A stretch of DNA of 62,579 nt from CAZSAT01 sp964604675 (GTDB lineage Bacteria; Myxococcota_A; UBA796; CAJQPC01), in contig CAZSAT010000029.1 in assembly GCA_964604675.1 (NCBI GenBank), positions 1 through 62,579 of the forward strand, given 5' to 3'. The notes beneath the pieces are model-generated. The model was not told where the DNA came from, ran no database searches, and worked only from the letters and a program-made list of their open reading frames with translations. Below, piece after piece: positions 17,007 through 25,886 of this stretch; position 1 is the stretch's first letter, and each line of letters opens with the position of its first letter. The position numbers were made by a program, and so were the translations under genes.

Positions 17007-19333
17007 CAGCTCTCCCAGGCGTTCAACGCGTCGAGGAAGGCCTGCCCATAGCGCTCGAAGCGGAGCGGGCCCATGCCGTGCAGCGCCAGCATCGCTTCAC
17101 GGTCGTCCGGCCGGTGGCGCGCCATCGCCTCCAGGGTTCGGTTCGACGCGATGACGTACGCCGGAACGGAAGCCTCTTCGGCCATCTTCTTGCGCACCTC
17201 CCGGAGGTAGGTCATCAGGTCGGCGGCGACGGCAGGCAACGGAGCAGACGCCGCCCGCGCCGCAGCCGAGCGTCGACCGCCACGCAGCGCCCGCACCGAC
17301 GGCATCACCATGTGGAACTCGGCCTCGCGTTGGAGCATCACGGCGATGCCCAGGCTGGTGAGCGCGAGCTCGGCATAGGTGCGCTCGCGGCCGGCGACCG
17401 GACGGGTGACGTGGCGCCGCTCGAGGGCCCCGGCGCGCGCCAGCTCCTCGAGCAGGCCCTCGACCTCCTTGCGCGTCCAACCGGAGAGGAGGCCGTAGGT
17501 GCTGAGCTTGTCGAAGCCGAAGCTCCGCACCACCGGTTCCGTGCTCCCCGTGAGCACCTTCGACACCAGCCCCGGGCTGTAGGCGCCGTCCATGCGCGCG
17601 ACGCACGCGAGCACCTTGCGAACGGCCGTTTCCTCCGCAGGCTCCAGCGACCTGGGCCGCTCCGCCTCCGGCAGGTCGGCGTGGCAAGCATCGCACGTGC
17701 CACAGCGCTCGTAGGGCGGATCCTGCCCGAAGTACTCGAGCAGGTAGCGCCGGCGGCACGCCGCCCGCGTGAGATCGATCATGCGGTCGAGCTTGGCGAG
17801 CTCCTGCTGCCGACGCTCGTTGAGGGTGGCCTCGTCCAGGGTGATGGGATCGTGAGGACGCAGGAGCTCCGCGCCACCGATCCGCTCCGGCGCACGCCAC
17901 TGGAGGTAGCGGCGTTCCTCGAGGCCACGGAGCGCCACCGTGAGCTGTTCGCGCTCGAGCCCGAGCTCCAGGGCCCAGCGGTCGGGCCGCACCACCAGCG
18001 CGTCGCCCGGAGACTCGCTGAGCCGACTGCGCACGTCGGCCAGCACCTTGCCGCGTACGCCGGCGGGCTCCGTGGACGGGGGGCGTGTGCTGAGCACCAC
18101 ACACCCGGGCCGCTGTGCGGGATGGATGCGACGGACCCAACCCTCGCGTTCGAGCACGTACAGGCAGCTGGCGGCCGTCCGGTCGCCACCGGCGTCCTCC
18201 GGGAGCGCCCGCCCGAGCTCCTCCCGCCGGAGGAAGACGGGGTTCGTACCGGCCTCCACCAGCCGCTCGTAGACCTTGCGCACATAGGCCGCCGGCGGGT
18301 GGCCCATGGTGATGAAGAACTCCTGGATCCTCCGGTCGCCGGGGTGGAACAGGAGCACCACGCGGGAGGGCTTCCCGTCGCGTCCGGCGCGCCCGATCTC
18401 CTGGTACCAGGCCTCCACGGTGCCCGGGTGCTCCCAGTGCACGATCACGCGCAGGTCCGACTTGTCGACCCCCATGCCGAAGGCGTTCGTCGCGCACACC
18501 ACATCCAGCCGGCCCGACATGAACGCGTCCTGCACGGCGGCCCGCTCGTCGGGTTCCTTGCCCGCGTGGTACACGCCGGCCTGGACGCCCGCCTCGCGCA
18601 GGGCCTTGGCCGCGCGCTCCACAGCCTTGCGGGTGGCCGCGTACACCAGCGCGGTCTTGCCGCGGACCAGATCGGGGAGCACCTGGGCCTTCTCTCGCTT
18701 CGTGGCGACCCTCATCACCTCGATGCGCAGGTTCTCCCGGTCGAAGCCTCGGATGAAGCGCCGGGCATCGACGATGCCCAGGTGCTTGGCGATGTCGTCC
18801 TGCACACGGGGGGTGGCGGTGGCCGTGAGGGCGATGGTGGGCGGGCGGCCCAGCGATTCGCGCACGCGTCCGAGTCGGAGGTAGTCGGGCCGGAAGTCGT
18901 GTCCCCACTGCGAGAGACAGTGGGCCTCGTCCACGGCCAGCAAGCTGATCGTGCAGCCGGACAAGAACCGCAGGAAGCCCGGGGTGAAGCGCTCCGGGGC
19001 CACGTAGACCAGCTTGTAGCGGCCCTCCCGGAGCCCCGACATCCGCTCGTTGCGCTCCTCCCGGGAGAGCGAGGAGTTGATGAAGGTGGCGGCAACCCCG
19101 TGCTGCACCAGCCCGTCGACCTGGTCTTTCATCAAGGCGATGAGCGGCGACACGACCAGCGTCACGCCCGGCATGGCCAGCGCCGGGACCTGGAAACACA
19201 GTGACTTGCCCGCCCCCGTGGGCATGACGACCATGCCGCTCCCGCCCTCCACGAGGTGGCGCACGACCTCCTCCTGACCCGGACGGAAGTCCGGAAAGCC
19301 GAAGGTCTCGAGGAGCACGCCGCGCAGGTCCAT
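17006..19333 (-). CDS. recQ: RecQ-family ATP-dependent DNA helicase
   Basis: A 775-residue 3'-5' DNA helicase. Visible parts are the RecQ motif 0 region (FGFPDFRPGQEEVV), Walker A MPTGAGKS with Lys43, DEAH box VDEAHCLSQWGHDFRPDY, helicase motif VI QEIGRAGRDG, a zinc-binding module (CRRRY with CGTCDACH), a winged-helix segment and a C-terminal HRDC domain (TYLREVRKKMAEE; ALHGMGPLRFERYG). It is longer than E. coli RecQ through insertions between the zinc site and HRDC. The ATG at 19333 fits the family start; the upstream extension of the frame is not conserved in character. It heads a three-gene unit with TGATG overlaps into a lipoprotein and a 119-residue protein. Confidence 0.93.
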   Translation of the reverse strand: MDLRGVLLETFGFPDFRPGQEEVVRHLVEGGSGMVVMPTGAGKSLCFQVPALAMPGVTLVVSPLIALMKDQVDGLVQHGVAATFINSSLSREERNERMSGLREGRYKLVYVAPERFTPGFLRFLSGCTISLLAVDEAHCLSQWGHDFRPDYLRLGRVRESLGRPPTIALTATATPRVQDDIAKHLGIVDARRFIRGFDRENLRIEVMRVATKREKAQVLPDLVRGKTALVYAATRKAVERAAKALREAGVQAGVYHAGKEPDERAAVQDAFMSGRLDVVCATNAFGMGVDKSDLRVIVHWEHPGTVEAWYQEIGRAGRDGKPSRVVLLFHPGDRRIQEFFITMGHPPAAYVRKVYERLVEAGTNPVFLRREELGRALPEDAGGDRTAASCLYVLEREGWVRRIHPAQRPGCVVLSTRPPSTEPAGVRGKVLADVRSRLSESPGDALVVRPDRWALELGLEREQLTVALRGLEERRYLQWRAPERIGGAELLRPHDPITLDEATLNERRQQELAKLDRMIDLTRAACRRRYLLEYFGQDPPYERCGTCDACHADLPEAERPRSLEPAEETAVRKVLACVARMDGAYSPGLVSKVLTGSTEPVVRSFGFDKLSTYGLLSGWTRKEVEGLLEELARAGALERRHVTRPVAGRERTYAELALTSLGIAVMLQREAEFHMVMPSVRALRGGRRSAAARAASAPLPAVAADLMTYLREVRKKMAEEASVPAYVIASNRTLEAMARHRPDDREAMLALHGMGPLRFERYGQAFLDALNAWES

Positions 19334-19475
19334 CCACCCTGCTAGGCGGTTTGCCTGCAGGTGTCGATGTCGACCCCCGTGATCGGACAGAAGCTGTCCG
19401 GGTTGCGGAAGACCGATGCGCCAGGCACACTCGAGCTGGTGTTCCGCGGGTCCCACGAAGGGATGACCCGACAGG

Positions 19476-19598
19476 ATGTCGACCGACCTGAGGACCAGGC
19501 CTCCTTCGCAGCGCCTCGAGCGCGTGCTCACGCGAATGACCTTCCTGGCGCTCGCCGCCCTGGGAGCAACCCTCGCCCTGCAGGCGGTGCTCGCCTGA
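19476..19598 (+). CDS. Possible 40-residue single-pass membrane protein
   Basis: A small frame in the 269-base region between recQ and the DUF2804-like gene. The product starts MSTDLRTRPPSQR and ends with one hydrophobic helix, MTFLALAALGATLALQAVLA, so topology would be a basic cytoplasmic tail and one membrane span. Codon third positions are G/C rich. The ribosome-binding site is weak (AGG two bases before ATG), and the frame is short, so this could be chance. It ends five bases before the convergent DUF2804-like stop. Confidence 0.4.
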   Translation: MSTDLRTRPPSQRLERVLTRMTFLALAALGATLALQAVLA

Positions 19599-19602
19599 GC
19601 GC

Positions 19603-20709
19603 TCACAGCTCCAGCGAAGACTCCTCCCCGACCGCGAACACCCCTTCGAGGTTCCAGGTGGAGCCGTCGACGTGCACGCTGCCGTCCACGCGACCGTAGT
19701 ACTGGCGGAAGTCCGCCTTGAGCACCACGAGGCTCTTCTCGTCCCGCCGACGAAAGCCCGGGGTGAACAAGAGATCGAGCCAGCGGGGGCCGCGGCGGGC
19801 GCTCGCCACCCGCCAGGGGGTGGTGGCGCCCACGTCACCGTCCAGGGCGGCGTAGTCGAAGCGCGCGTCGGGCAGCTTGTGGAGCCGGTCGCCCACCCAG
19901 AGCACGTGCTTCCGGCTCGCCACGCGAGGACGCGCATCGTCGCGATCTTCCTGGACCTGGAGCGCGATCGTGGTGATGGCGCCGCTCTGCGCGCAACGCG
20001 CCTCGCCGGCGAGCGCGATCCAGTTCCAGGACTGGAGCCCGCGTTGGTGGCCCAGGGTGCGGTCGTAGGTTCCGAGCGAGCCGGTGGGGAGCGGCGTGAT
20101 GTCGTCGCCGCGCACCATCACGCCGTGCACCAGCGCCCAGTTGCCGTACCACTGCAGCGCACCCCGTCCGCGCTGGTAGCGCGTGACCTGCACGAAGGGG
20201 TCGCCGAGCGCCCGGCGGCCCACCCCCACCAGGTGGAGGTGGTCGGCGTGGATGCTGAAGCGCAGCTCGGCGTCGTCGTCGGAGATCCAGAGCACCGACC
20301 CGGTGCTCGGATCCTCGAAGCGCCGGTGGGGCTCGTCCACCACCACGTCGGCGGCCGGCGGCAGGCGGGTGAGCGACACGTGATCGAACTGCCCCGTCTC
20401 CTTGTCGGCGATCGAGATCGAGGTGTTGGCCGCCCGGTGCAGGTCGGCGATGTGGAAGATGAGGAAGTAGCGCCCCGCGTCGAGCGTGAAGTGGAACCAG
20501 CGCTGGAAGGCCATGTCGAAGGCGTTGGTGGCGTCGAGGTTCAACGCTCCGTCCCACCGCTCGTACCAACCCGCCGCGTACCGTCCGTTGGGGGCGATCA
20601 GCGCCGAGGGTGAGGGGCCACAGCGAAGGTAGTCGACGTCGTCGAGGAGCGCAGGGGTTCGCCCGACGGCAGCGTCGAGCTTGTCGATCAGGCGAGGCAC
20701 CGCCCTCAC
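19603..20709 (-). CDS. DUF2804-like lipocalin-type protein
   Basis: A 368-residue beta-rich protein, probably of the DUF2804 group and distantly similar in layout to CrtC/AttH-type lipocalin-like hydratases. Supporting segments are WFHFTLDAGRYFLIFHIADL (N-terminal half) and FTPGFRRRDEKSLVVLKADF with FRQYYGRVDGSV near the C-terminus, where the family has a conserved ending. DUF2804 has no agreed biochemical role. The start is GTG at 20709-20707; a nearby internal GTG is also possible. No signal peptide is seen. It is transcribed away from the PEGA cluster. Confidence 0.6.
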   Translation of the reverse strand: MRAVPRLIDKLDAAVGRTPALLDDVDYLRCGPSPSALIAPNGRYAAGWYERWDGALNLDATNAFDMAFQRWFHFTLDAGRYFLIFHIADLHRAANTSISIADKETGQFDHVSLTRLPPAADVVVDEPHRRFEDPSTGSVLWISDDDAELRFSIHADHLHLVGVGRRALGDPFVQVTRYQRGRGALQWYGNWALVHGVMVRGDDITPLPTGSLGTYDRTLGHQRGLQSWNWIALAGEARCAQSGAITTIALQVQEDRDDARPRVASRKHVLWVGDRLHKLPDARFDYAALDGDVGATTPWRVASARRGPRWLDLLFTPGFRRRDEKSLVVLKADFRQYYGRVDGSVHVDGSTWNLEGVFAVGEESSLEL

Positions 20710-20781
20710 TATGGCGCGATGTCGCGGGCACGTCGAGGGTCCTGCGCGCTCGCCGGTGCGGCCGGTGTAGGATTTCGGCCC

Positions 20782-21021
20782 GTGTTCGCCCTCGTGTTCG
20801 TTCTGACCTGCGTGAATGACAGCGACCGGCTCGCGTGCCGCTCCCTGGGCTTCGGTGCCGGGCTGGCCGATGGCTACGACGAGGGCTTCGTGCAGGGCTG
20901 GATCGCTGCTGGCGGCGACCCGGCCGACCTCGCCCCCGCGGACACCGGCGCGGAAGACCCTGGAGGGTCCGACGACCCCGGGGGTGCGGGCGACCCGGGC
21001 AGCGGGGATCCAGGAGCATGA
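20782..21021 (+). CDS. Small short-leader lipoprotein with Gly/Asp/Pro tail
   Basis: A 79-residue predicted lipoprotein beginning at GTG. The leader reads VFALVFVLTC, with cysteine at residue 10 and no basic residue. The middle contains LGFGAGLADGYDEGFVQGW, a glycine-spaced repeat reminiscent of amphipathic Gly-zipper motifs. The tail is rich in Gly, Asp and Pro. Its stop overlaps the PEGA gene's ATG (ATGA), indicating coupled translation. A longer start at 20719 is available but would add an Arg-rich stretch before the leader. Function unknown. Confidence 0.6.
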   Translation: MFALVFVLTCVNDSDRLACRSLGFGAGLADGYDEGFVQGWIAAGGDPADLAPADTGAEDPGGSDDPGGAGDPGSGDPGA

Positions 21022-21770
21022 TCGCGTTGTGGTCCATCGCGCTCGCGGGCACCGGTGCCTTGGAGATCACCAATGGCGACGCTCCCGGCGAGATCCTGGT
21101 CGACGGCATCCCCACGGGGGTGACGGCGCCCGGCCGGGTACGCGGCGTGGGCGAGGGGCTGCGGCACGTCACCCTGACCTACGGCTGCCACACCGGCTCG
21201 GCCCGCGTCGACGTGCTGGCCGGGCAGGTCGCTCGCTTCGAGATCCCGCTTCAGGAAGCCGCGGGAAACGGCTGGATCGAGCTGGCGGATGTGCCGCGGG
21301 GCACCCGAGCCACCCTGGATGGCGAGCCCCTCACCCAGCAGACCGCCCTCCCCTGTGGAGCCCACTGGCTCACCGTCGAGACGCCGGGCTACGACCGCTT
21401 CGAGCAGCTGGTGCTGATCGAGCCCGGCCAGCTGGCGGTGATCCGACCGTCGCTGGTGCGTGTCCGGCTGAGCGCCGAGCTCGACGACACGCCGCCCCCC
21501 GAGACCGCGTCGGTGTCGTGGCAGCGGCCCGCCATCGCCGGAGGCTTCGCCGCGCTGGCCATCGGCAGCGCATCGGCCGCTCTCTCGTGGCGCGCGCACG
21601 CCACCCGCGCCGAAGCGAGCGCGGCCCTCCTCATCGACGATGACCCCTGGGATCCCGCCGTCCCCCTCATCTACGCGGTCGACGTCGACCCCTACCGGGC
21701 ACGCGCCGCGGCCGGGTGGGTGGTGACCGGTCTGGCCGCTGCGGGCGTCGCGGCTTCCTTCGTGTTCTGA
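21018..21770 (+). CDS. PEGA-domain membrane protein
   Basis: A 250-residue protein with a short N-terminal hydrophobic leader (MIALWSIALAGTGA), two PEGA-type beta repeats (~residues 15-80, ILVDGIPTGVTAPGRV; ~85-150, ATLDGEPLTQQTALPCG and VETPGYDRFEQLV) and a C-terminal half with two hydrophobic segments (AIAGGFAALAIGSASAAL; GWVVTGLAAAGVAASFVF). PEGA repeats are found on surface proteins and kinase ectodomains and are thought to be structural. Cysteines at GCHTG and PCGAH may pair. Translationally coupled to the preceding small lipoprotein. Confidence 0.8.
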   Translation: MIALWSIALAGTGALEITNGDAPGEILVDGIPTGVTAPGRVRGVGEGLRHVTLTYGCHTGSARVDVLAGQVARFEIPLQEAAGNGWIELADVPRGTRATLDGEPLTQQTALPCGAHWLTVETPGYDRFEQLVLIEPGQLAVIRPSLVRVRLSAELDDTPPPETASVSWQRPAIAGGFAALAIGSASAALSWRAHATRAEASAALLIDDDPWDPAVPLIYAVDVDPYRARAAAGWVVTGLAAAGVAASFVF

Positions 21771-21828
21771 GGCTGGAGCGCCGGGCGATTTCGACGAAAG
21801 GCGGCTCTCCACCGACCGAACAGGGGCC

Positions 21829-23517
21829 ATGGCCCATCCCGCTCTGGCCCCGAACCGACTCGGCGAACGCCTGGTCGCGTCGCGGATCATCACCCCTTCG
21901 CAGCTCGCAGAGGCCCTGAAGCTGCAGCGGACGCAGGGCGGACGGCTCGGCGACCTGCTCGTCGGTCTCGGCCTCGTGGACCAGGGTCTGATCGACAGCC
22001 TGGTGGGCCGTCCCAGGACGCCCGACCAGCTGGTGCAGGTCGAGAGCCTGAACCCCCCACCAGCGCTCGTTCGCCGGGTGGGCGAGGCCTTGATCCGACG
22101 CCACCGGGCCGTGCCCATTGCGCTGGCGGACGGCGTGCTCGACCTGGCCATGGTCCAGCCCGACGACCAAGCGGGCGCCGAAGCGCTGAGGCGCATGGTC
22201 AGCGCGAACGGCGTGCAGCTCCGGCCCGTCAGCCTCGCCACCTACGACCGCTTCGTGCGCACCCGCTTCGCCAGCCGCCCGCTCGCCACGGGCGACCACG
22301 GCGACCAGGTCGTGCACCGCATCGGCCACGTCCGCGACATGGACGACGGCGAGGACGAGGAGGCGCCGGTCGTCAAGCTCGTCGACCAGATCCTGCTCCG
22401 AGCGGTGGAGCGGCGCGCATCCGACATCCACCTCGAGCCCTTCGAGGCATTCTTCCGCGTTCGGTACCGGGTGGACGGACGGCTCTACACGGTGCTCACG
22501 CCGCCCCAGAAGCTGCACAGCCCCGTCGTGTCGCGCCTCAAGATCCTCTCGGGCATGGACATCGCCACGCGGCGAAAGCCGCAGGACGGGCACGTGGTCC
22601 TGCAGGTGGACCACCAGGACATCCACTTCAGGGTCTCCACGCTGCCGACCGTGTTCGGCGAGAAGTGCGTGGTCCGCATCCTGAAGAAGGAAGCCCACCT
22701 GGCCGACGTGGGCCGACTCGGCTTCTCGACCGGACAGCTCGCGAGCGTGCACGAAGCGGCCGCTCTCACGCAGGGCCTCGTGCTCGTGACCGGCCCGACC
22801 GGGAGCGGAAAGACCACCACGCTGCACGCCCTGATCAACCACATCAACGAACCCGAAGTGAACATCGTCACGGTCGAGGACCCCGTGGAGTCGACCATCC
22901 CGGGTGTCAGCCACGTGCAGGTGGCCGACAAGGGCGTGACCTTCGCGGCTGCGCTCCGGAGCATCCTGCGGCAGGATCCCGACGTGGTGTTCGTGGGCGA
23001 GATGCGCGACGAAGAGGTCGCGCGCATCGCGCTCAAGGCCAGCCTCACGGGCCACCTGGTGCTGTCGACGCTGCACACCAACGGCGTGGTCGAGACCATG
23101 ACCCGGCTCGCCGACATGAACCTCGAGCCCTACCTGATCGCGAGCTCGCTCCGTCTGGTCGTGGCACAGCGCCTGCTTCGGGTGCTCTGCGACTGCTCGG
23201 TCCGCGAGGCCATTCCCGTCGACCTGGCGCAGGCGTGGGGCCTCGGCGGAGCCAAGGCGGCCTCGGGCCACCGTGTGGCGCGTGGCTGCGAGGCCTGCAT
23301 GCAGACCGGCTACCGTGGACGGGTCGCCGTCTACGAGGTGCTGCGACCCGACCAGACCATCCAGGACCTGCTGCGGCAGCGCGCGTCCGAGGGCGAGCTT
23401 CGCGCCGCTGCCGACCGGCTGGGGGTGATCCGGATGCGCGATCGCGCGGTAGAACAGGTTCTTGCGGGAAAGACCTGTTTCGAGGAGGTTGCCCGCGTCC
23501 TGGGTTCTGTCCGCTGA
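21829..23517 (+). CDS. GspE/PilB-type secretion or pilus assembly ATPase
   Basis: A 562-residue hexameric ATPase of the type II secretion/type IV pilus superfamily. Residues 1-~60 resemble the MshEN/GspE N-terminal domain (RLGERLVASRIIT; GGRLGDLLVGLGLVD). The core has Walker A GPTGSGKTTT (322-331), the Asp box VEDPVE, Walker B-type ILRQDPDVVFVGEMRDEE and the His box TGHLVLSTLHTN. A four-cysteine zinc site is split between RVLCDC and GCEACM. It stands alone: no inner-membrane platform, pilin or secretin gene lies nearby, so its partners must be elsewhere. The ATG at 21829 gives the full N-terminal domain. Confidence 0.92.
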   Translation: MAHPALAPNRLGERLVASRIITPSQLAEALKLQRTQGGRLGDLLVGLGLVDQGLIDSLVGRPRTPDQLVQVESLNPPPALVRRVGEALIRRHRAVPIALADGVLDLAMVQPDDQAGAEALRRMVSANGVQLRPVSLATYDRFVRTRFASRPLATGDHGDQVVHRIGHVRDMDDGEDEEAPVVKLVDQILLRAVERRASDIHLEPFEAFFRVRYRVDGRLYTVLTPPQKLHSPVVSRLKILSGMDIATRRKPQDGHVVLQVDHQDIHFRVSTLPTVFGEKCVVRILKKEAHLADVGRLGFSTGQLASVHEAAALTQGLVLVTGPTGSGKTTTLHALINHINEPEVNIVTVEDPVESTIPGVSHVQVADKGVTFAAALRSILRQDPDVVFVGEMRDEEVARIALKASLTGHLVLSTLHTNGVVETMTRLADMNLEPYLIASSLRLVVAQRLLRVLCDCSVREAIPVDLAQAWGLGGAKAASGHRVARGCEACMQTGYRGRVAVYEVLRPDQTIQDLLRQRASEGELRAAADRLGVIRMRDRAVEQVLAGKTCFEEVARVLGSVR

Positions 23518-23591
23518 GTCGAACGCGTGCTACGTTCAGGGCACGCAGTGGCACGTTGCGGTCCACGGCGGCTCCACCTCCCGAAGGCTCC

Positions 23592-24149
23592 ATGTTGGTG
23601 CTCCTGTCCTGGTTCGCCTGCGGTGACACGCAGGCCAACGCCGTCCCCGAGCCCGCGGCCACCCAGCCGAACCCGCCGGGCCGCTCGGTGTCCCAGTGCT
23701 GCAGCCGACCCGAGGCGCAGGCCGTCTTCGACGACGTCCTGGCCGTCCAGGCGCTGGTCGCGAACGGCGACGACGCCGCGCTCCAGGCAGCGCTCGGAGC
23801 CCTCGTCGAACCCAGCCAGCATCTGGCCGACACCACGAGCTCACCGCACTTCGACGCGGTCGTCGAAGCCCTGGCGCCGTGTGAAGGGCAGGCCTGCGTC
23901 GACAGCTTCGGCGCCGTGGCCGACGGGTGGGCGGCCTACCTGGAGCGATCGCGGGTCGGTGACCGGCAGCTGGCCATCGCCTACGACCTGGAAGTGCACC
24001 ACGCCTTCTTCGTCACGGGCCACGAGCTCGAGGGTCCCTACGGGAGCTCGAGGAGCCAGCTCTCCTGGGGCTCGAAGGAGAGCGCCGTCGCGTTCAGCGA
24101 AGCGATGGAAGCGCACATGGCCAGGGTCAGGAACCTTCCGAATCCGTAG
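23592..24149 (+). CDS. Short-leader lipoprotein, possibly NosL/DUF3347-like
   Basis: A 185-residue predicted lipoprotein with leader MLVLLSWFAC (cysteine 10, no basic residue). The N-terminal mature half (AVFDDVLAVQALVANGDD) resembles the DUF3347 layout, and the C-terminal part (HHAFFVTGHELEGPYGSS then ESAVAFSEAMEAHM) recalls NosL-type copper-chaperone domains (hydrophobic strand, Gly-Pro turn, Ala-Phe helix). Two adjacent cysteines (QCCSR) may bind metal. The family assignment is tentative. The 3' end overlaps the convergent cyclic-nucleotide-binding gene by 23 bases. Confidence 0.65.
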   Translation: MLVLLSWFACGDTQANAVPEPAATQPNPPGRSVSQCCSRPEAQAVFDDVLAVQALVANGDDAALQAALGALVEPSQHLADTTSSPHFDAVVEALAPCEGQACVDSFGAVADGWAAYLERSRVGDRQLAIAYDLEVHHAFFVTGHELEGPYGSSRSQLSWGSKESAVAFSEAMEAHMARVRNLPNP

Positions 24150-25146
24150 CCACGAGCTGGCCCGCAGCGTCCAGGAGCGCCGGCAGTTCGACCGTGGCGT
24201 GTCGACTCAAGGAAGGGCCCCCGGCGACGCGTGCGGACTCGGCGAGGATGCGGTCGGCTCCCCGAATCTGCGCCGCGAGCGACGCCAGCAGCGACTCGCG
24301 CCACACGCGCCGCGCGTCGCCGTCGAGGGCCTCGTGCCCCTCCGGTCCGATGGCGTAGACCCAAGACGGCTCCGACGCCACGATCGACGCCGTGCGCGGA
24401 CCGACGGTGAGCAGGCCCGCAACGCCCAGCAGGGCCCCTGGGTTCAGCCAGGCGAGGCGCCTCGCGCTCTGGAAGCCGATGTGCCGCAGCACCTGCAGCC
24501 GGCCGCTCGCCAGGATCCACGCCTCCCGCCCGGCGTCGCCCTCCAGGGTCAGAGCCTGGCCTCTCGGGACGTAGCGCGGCGTGGCCCGATCGAAGATCTG
24601 CTCCAGCACGTCGAGCGAGGCATTCTCGAGCCGCGGTAGACGCCGCAACGCAGGCAACAGCGGCGCGGGCTTGCCGCGACCCGCCGACGTGATGCGGCTC
24701 CAGAGAGACGGCTTCGCGTGCACCCGTCGGGGGGCCTTCAGCTCGCCGCGCACGCGTTCGGCGATGTCGCGGTCCGCCGAACGGACACGCGTGGCGAGGG
24801 CCTCCAGCGCCACGTCCAGCAGCCGAGCATAGGCGGGAGCGTCCGTCGAGCGCAGCCGCGCCACGCCGAGGGCGTCGAGCCGGTGCACCTCGCAGGGGCC
24901 TTGCGCCCGCAGCCCCACACCGTGGACGCCGCCCAGGAGCCCGCCCGCCTCGCCCACCAATGCAGGGGCAGCCAGGGTCCCAATCGCCGCGCCGCCAGCC
25001 ACGACGTCCAGCGTTCCCGATGCGAGCCAGGCCACGCCGTCGGCGTCAGCATGCTGCCGCCACAGGAACGCTTCCGGTTGCAGCGTGAAGCGGCTCCAGC
25101 GTCCGATGTCGCCGTCGCCGAGCAGGGCGATCAGGGCGGCGTCCAT
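24127..25146 (-). CDS. Protein with two cyclic-nucleotide-binding-like domains
   Basis: A 339-residue soluble protein. Residues ~1-125 (FTLQPEAFLWRQHADADGVA, GTLDVVAGGAAIGTL, VGEAGGLLGG) and ~190-300 (ATPRYVPRGQALTLEGDAG, ASGRLQVLRH, NPGALLGVAGLLT) both follow the CAP/cNMP-binding beta-roll pattern. The phosphate-binding cassette is degenerate in both, so ligand binding is uncertain. There is no DNA-binding helix-turn-helix or catalytic domain. It is the last gene of a three-gene unit, overlapping the lectin-like lipoprotein stop as TGATG. Confidence 0.72.
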   Translation of the reverse strand: MDAALIALLGDGDIGRWSRFTLQPEAFLWRQHADADGVAWLASGTLDVVAGGAAIGTLAAPALVGEAGGLLGGVHGVGLRAQGPCEVHRLDALGVARLRSTDAPAYARLLDVALEALATRVRSADRDIAERVRGELKAPRRVHAKPSLWSRITSAGRGKPAPLLPALRRLPRLENASLDVLEQIFDRATPRYVPRGQALTLEGDAGREAWILASGRLQVLRHIGFQSARRLAWLNPGALLGVAGLLTVGPRTASIVASEPSWVYAIGPEGHEALDGDARRVWRESLLASLAAQIRGADRILAESARVAGGPSLSRHATVELPALLDAAGQLVATDSEGS

Positions 25147-25886
25147 CAGGTCCTGTAGATCTCGCAGAAGAAGGCGTGCTTCCGCTCGGTCACCTGGTCG
25201 CCGAGCGCCCAGGTCTCCTGCCGCCACTCCAACACGCCGAGGTCCTCCTCCTCCTCGCCGCCTTCGTTCTCCTCGAAGCCGCCGTTGTTGGGCTGGCCGG
25301 CGTGCCACAGCCCGCCTTCGTCGATCGTGAGGTCGTCGACGTAGCCCTGGCTCACGCCCTGGTTGCTCGTCCACGTCCACCCGAAACCGACCGATGGCGA
25401 GGTGTCGGGCTGCGACAGGCCCATCCAGTACTTCTCCGCGGTCCGGAGCTGATCCGCGAAGCCGAGCATGGAGTCGCGCTCGCCCTCCTTGTTGAAGGCC
25501 AGCAGGTCGCCGCCCAACCAGGTCTGGCAGAACACCCGGGCTTCCTGCCACGAGGTCTCGTCGTGGCACACGTGCCACACCGAGGTCTGCGCGGGATCCG
25601 CGGTGTCCCCTTCGCCGTGGGTGACGTCGCCCAGCTCGGTGCACTCGTAGTCCTGGCAGGTGTCCCAGCAGTCCCCGTTGTCGTCGTCGAGGTCGTCCGA
25701 CGTGGTCGTCCAGCCCGCGAGCAAGGTGCAGGACTCCTGGCTGACCTCCGGGTTGCCATGGCCGTCGCCGTCGGCATCCTCGTAGATGGTGAAGGTGGTG
25801 CAGGCGGTGTCGCGGGTCCCGCTCAGGCCGGTGTCGGTGTACCCGGCATCCTTGAGCGTGGGCTCGCAGGCCAACAACAAGATCAC
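25146..25886 (-). CDS. Surface lipoprotein with MopE-like motif and C-type lectin-like domain
   Basis: A 246-residue lipoprotein starting at GTG with the leader VILLLAC (cysteine at residue 7). A short metal-binding-type motif YEDADGDGHGNP follows, then a cysteine-containing linker. Residues ~100-245 resemble a C-type lectin-like fold: SWQEARVFCQTWLGGDLLAF, KYWMGL, WTWTSNQG, and a terminal FCEIYRT. In family members this fold binds carbohydrate, protein or calcium. The GTG overlaps the stop of the hydrolase gene (GTGA) and its own stop overlaps the next ATG, so the three proteins are probably made in concert. Confidence 0.78.
   Translation of the reverse strand: MILLLACEPTLKDAGYTDTGLSGTRDTACTTFTIYEDADGDGHGNPEVSQESCTLLAGWTTTSDDLDDDNGDCWDTCQDYECTELGDVTHGEGDTADPAQTSVWHVCHDETSWQEARVFCQTWLGGDLLAFNKEGERDSMLGFADQLRTAEKYWMGLSQPDTSPSVGFGWTWTSNQGVSQGYVDDLTIDEGGLWHAGQPNNGGFEENEGGEEEEDLGVLEWRQETWALGDQVTERKHAFFCEIYRT

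Noticed and set aside
23525..23546. GC hairpin after the GspE-like gene (6-bp stem, 10-base loop)
   Set aside because: The stem is perfect (GCGTGC/GCACGC) but there is no T-run after it, and such stems are frequent by chance at this GC content.
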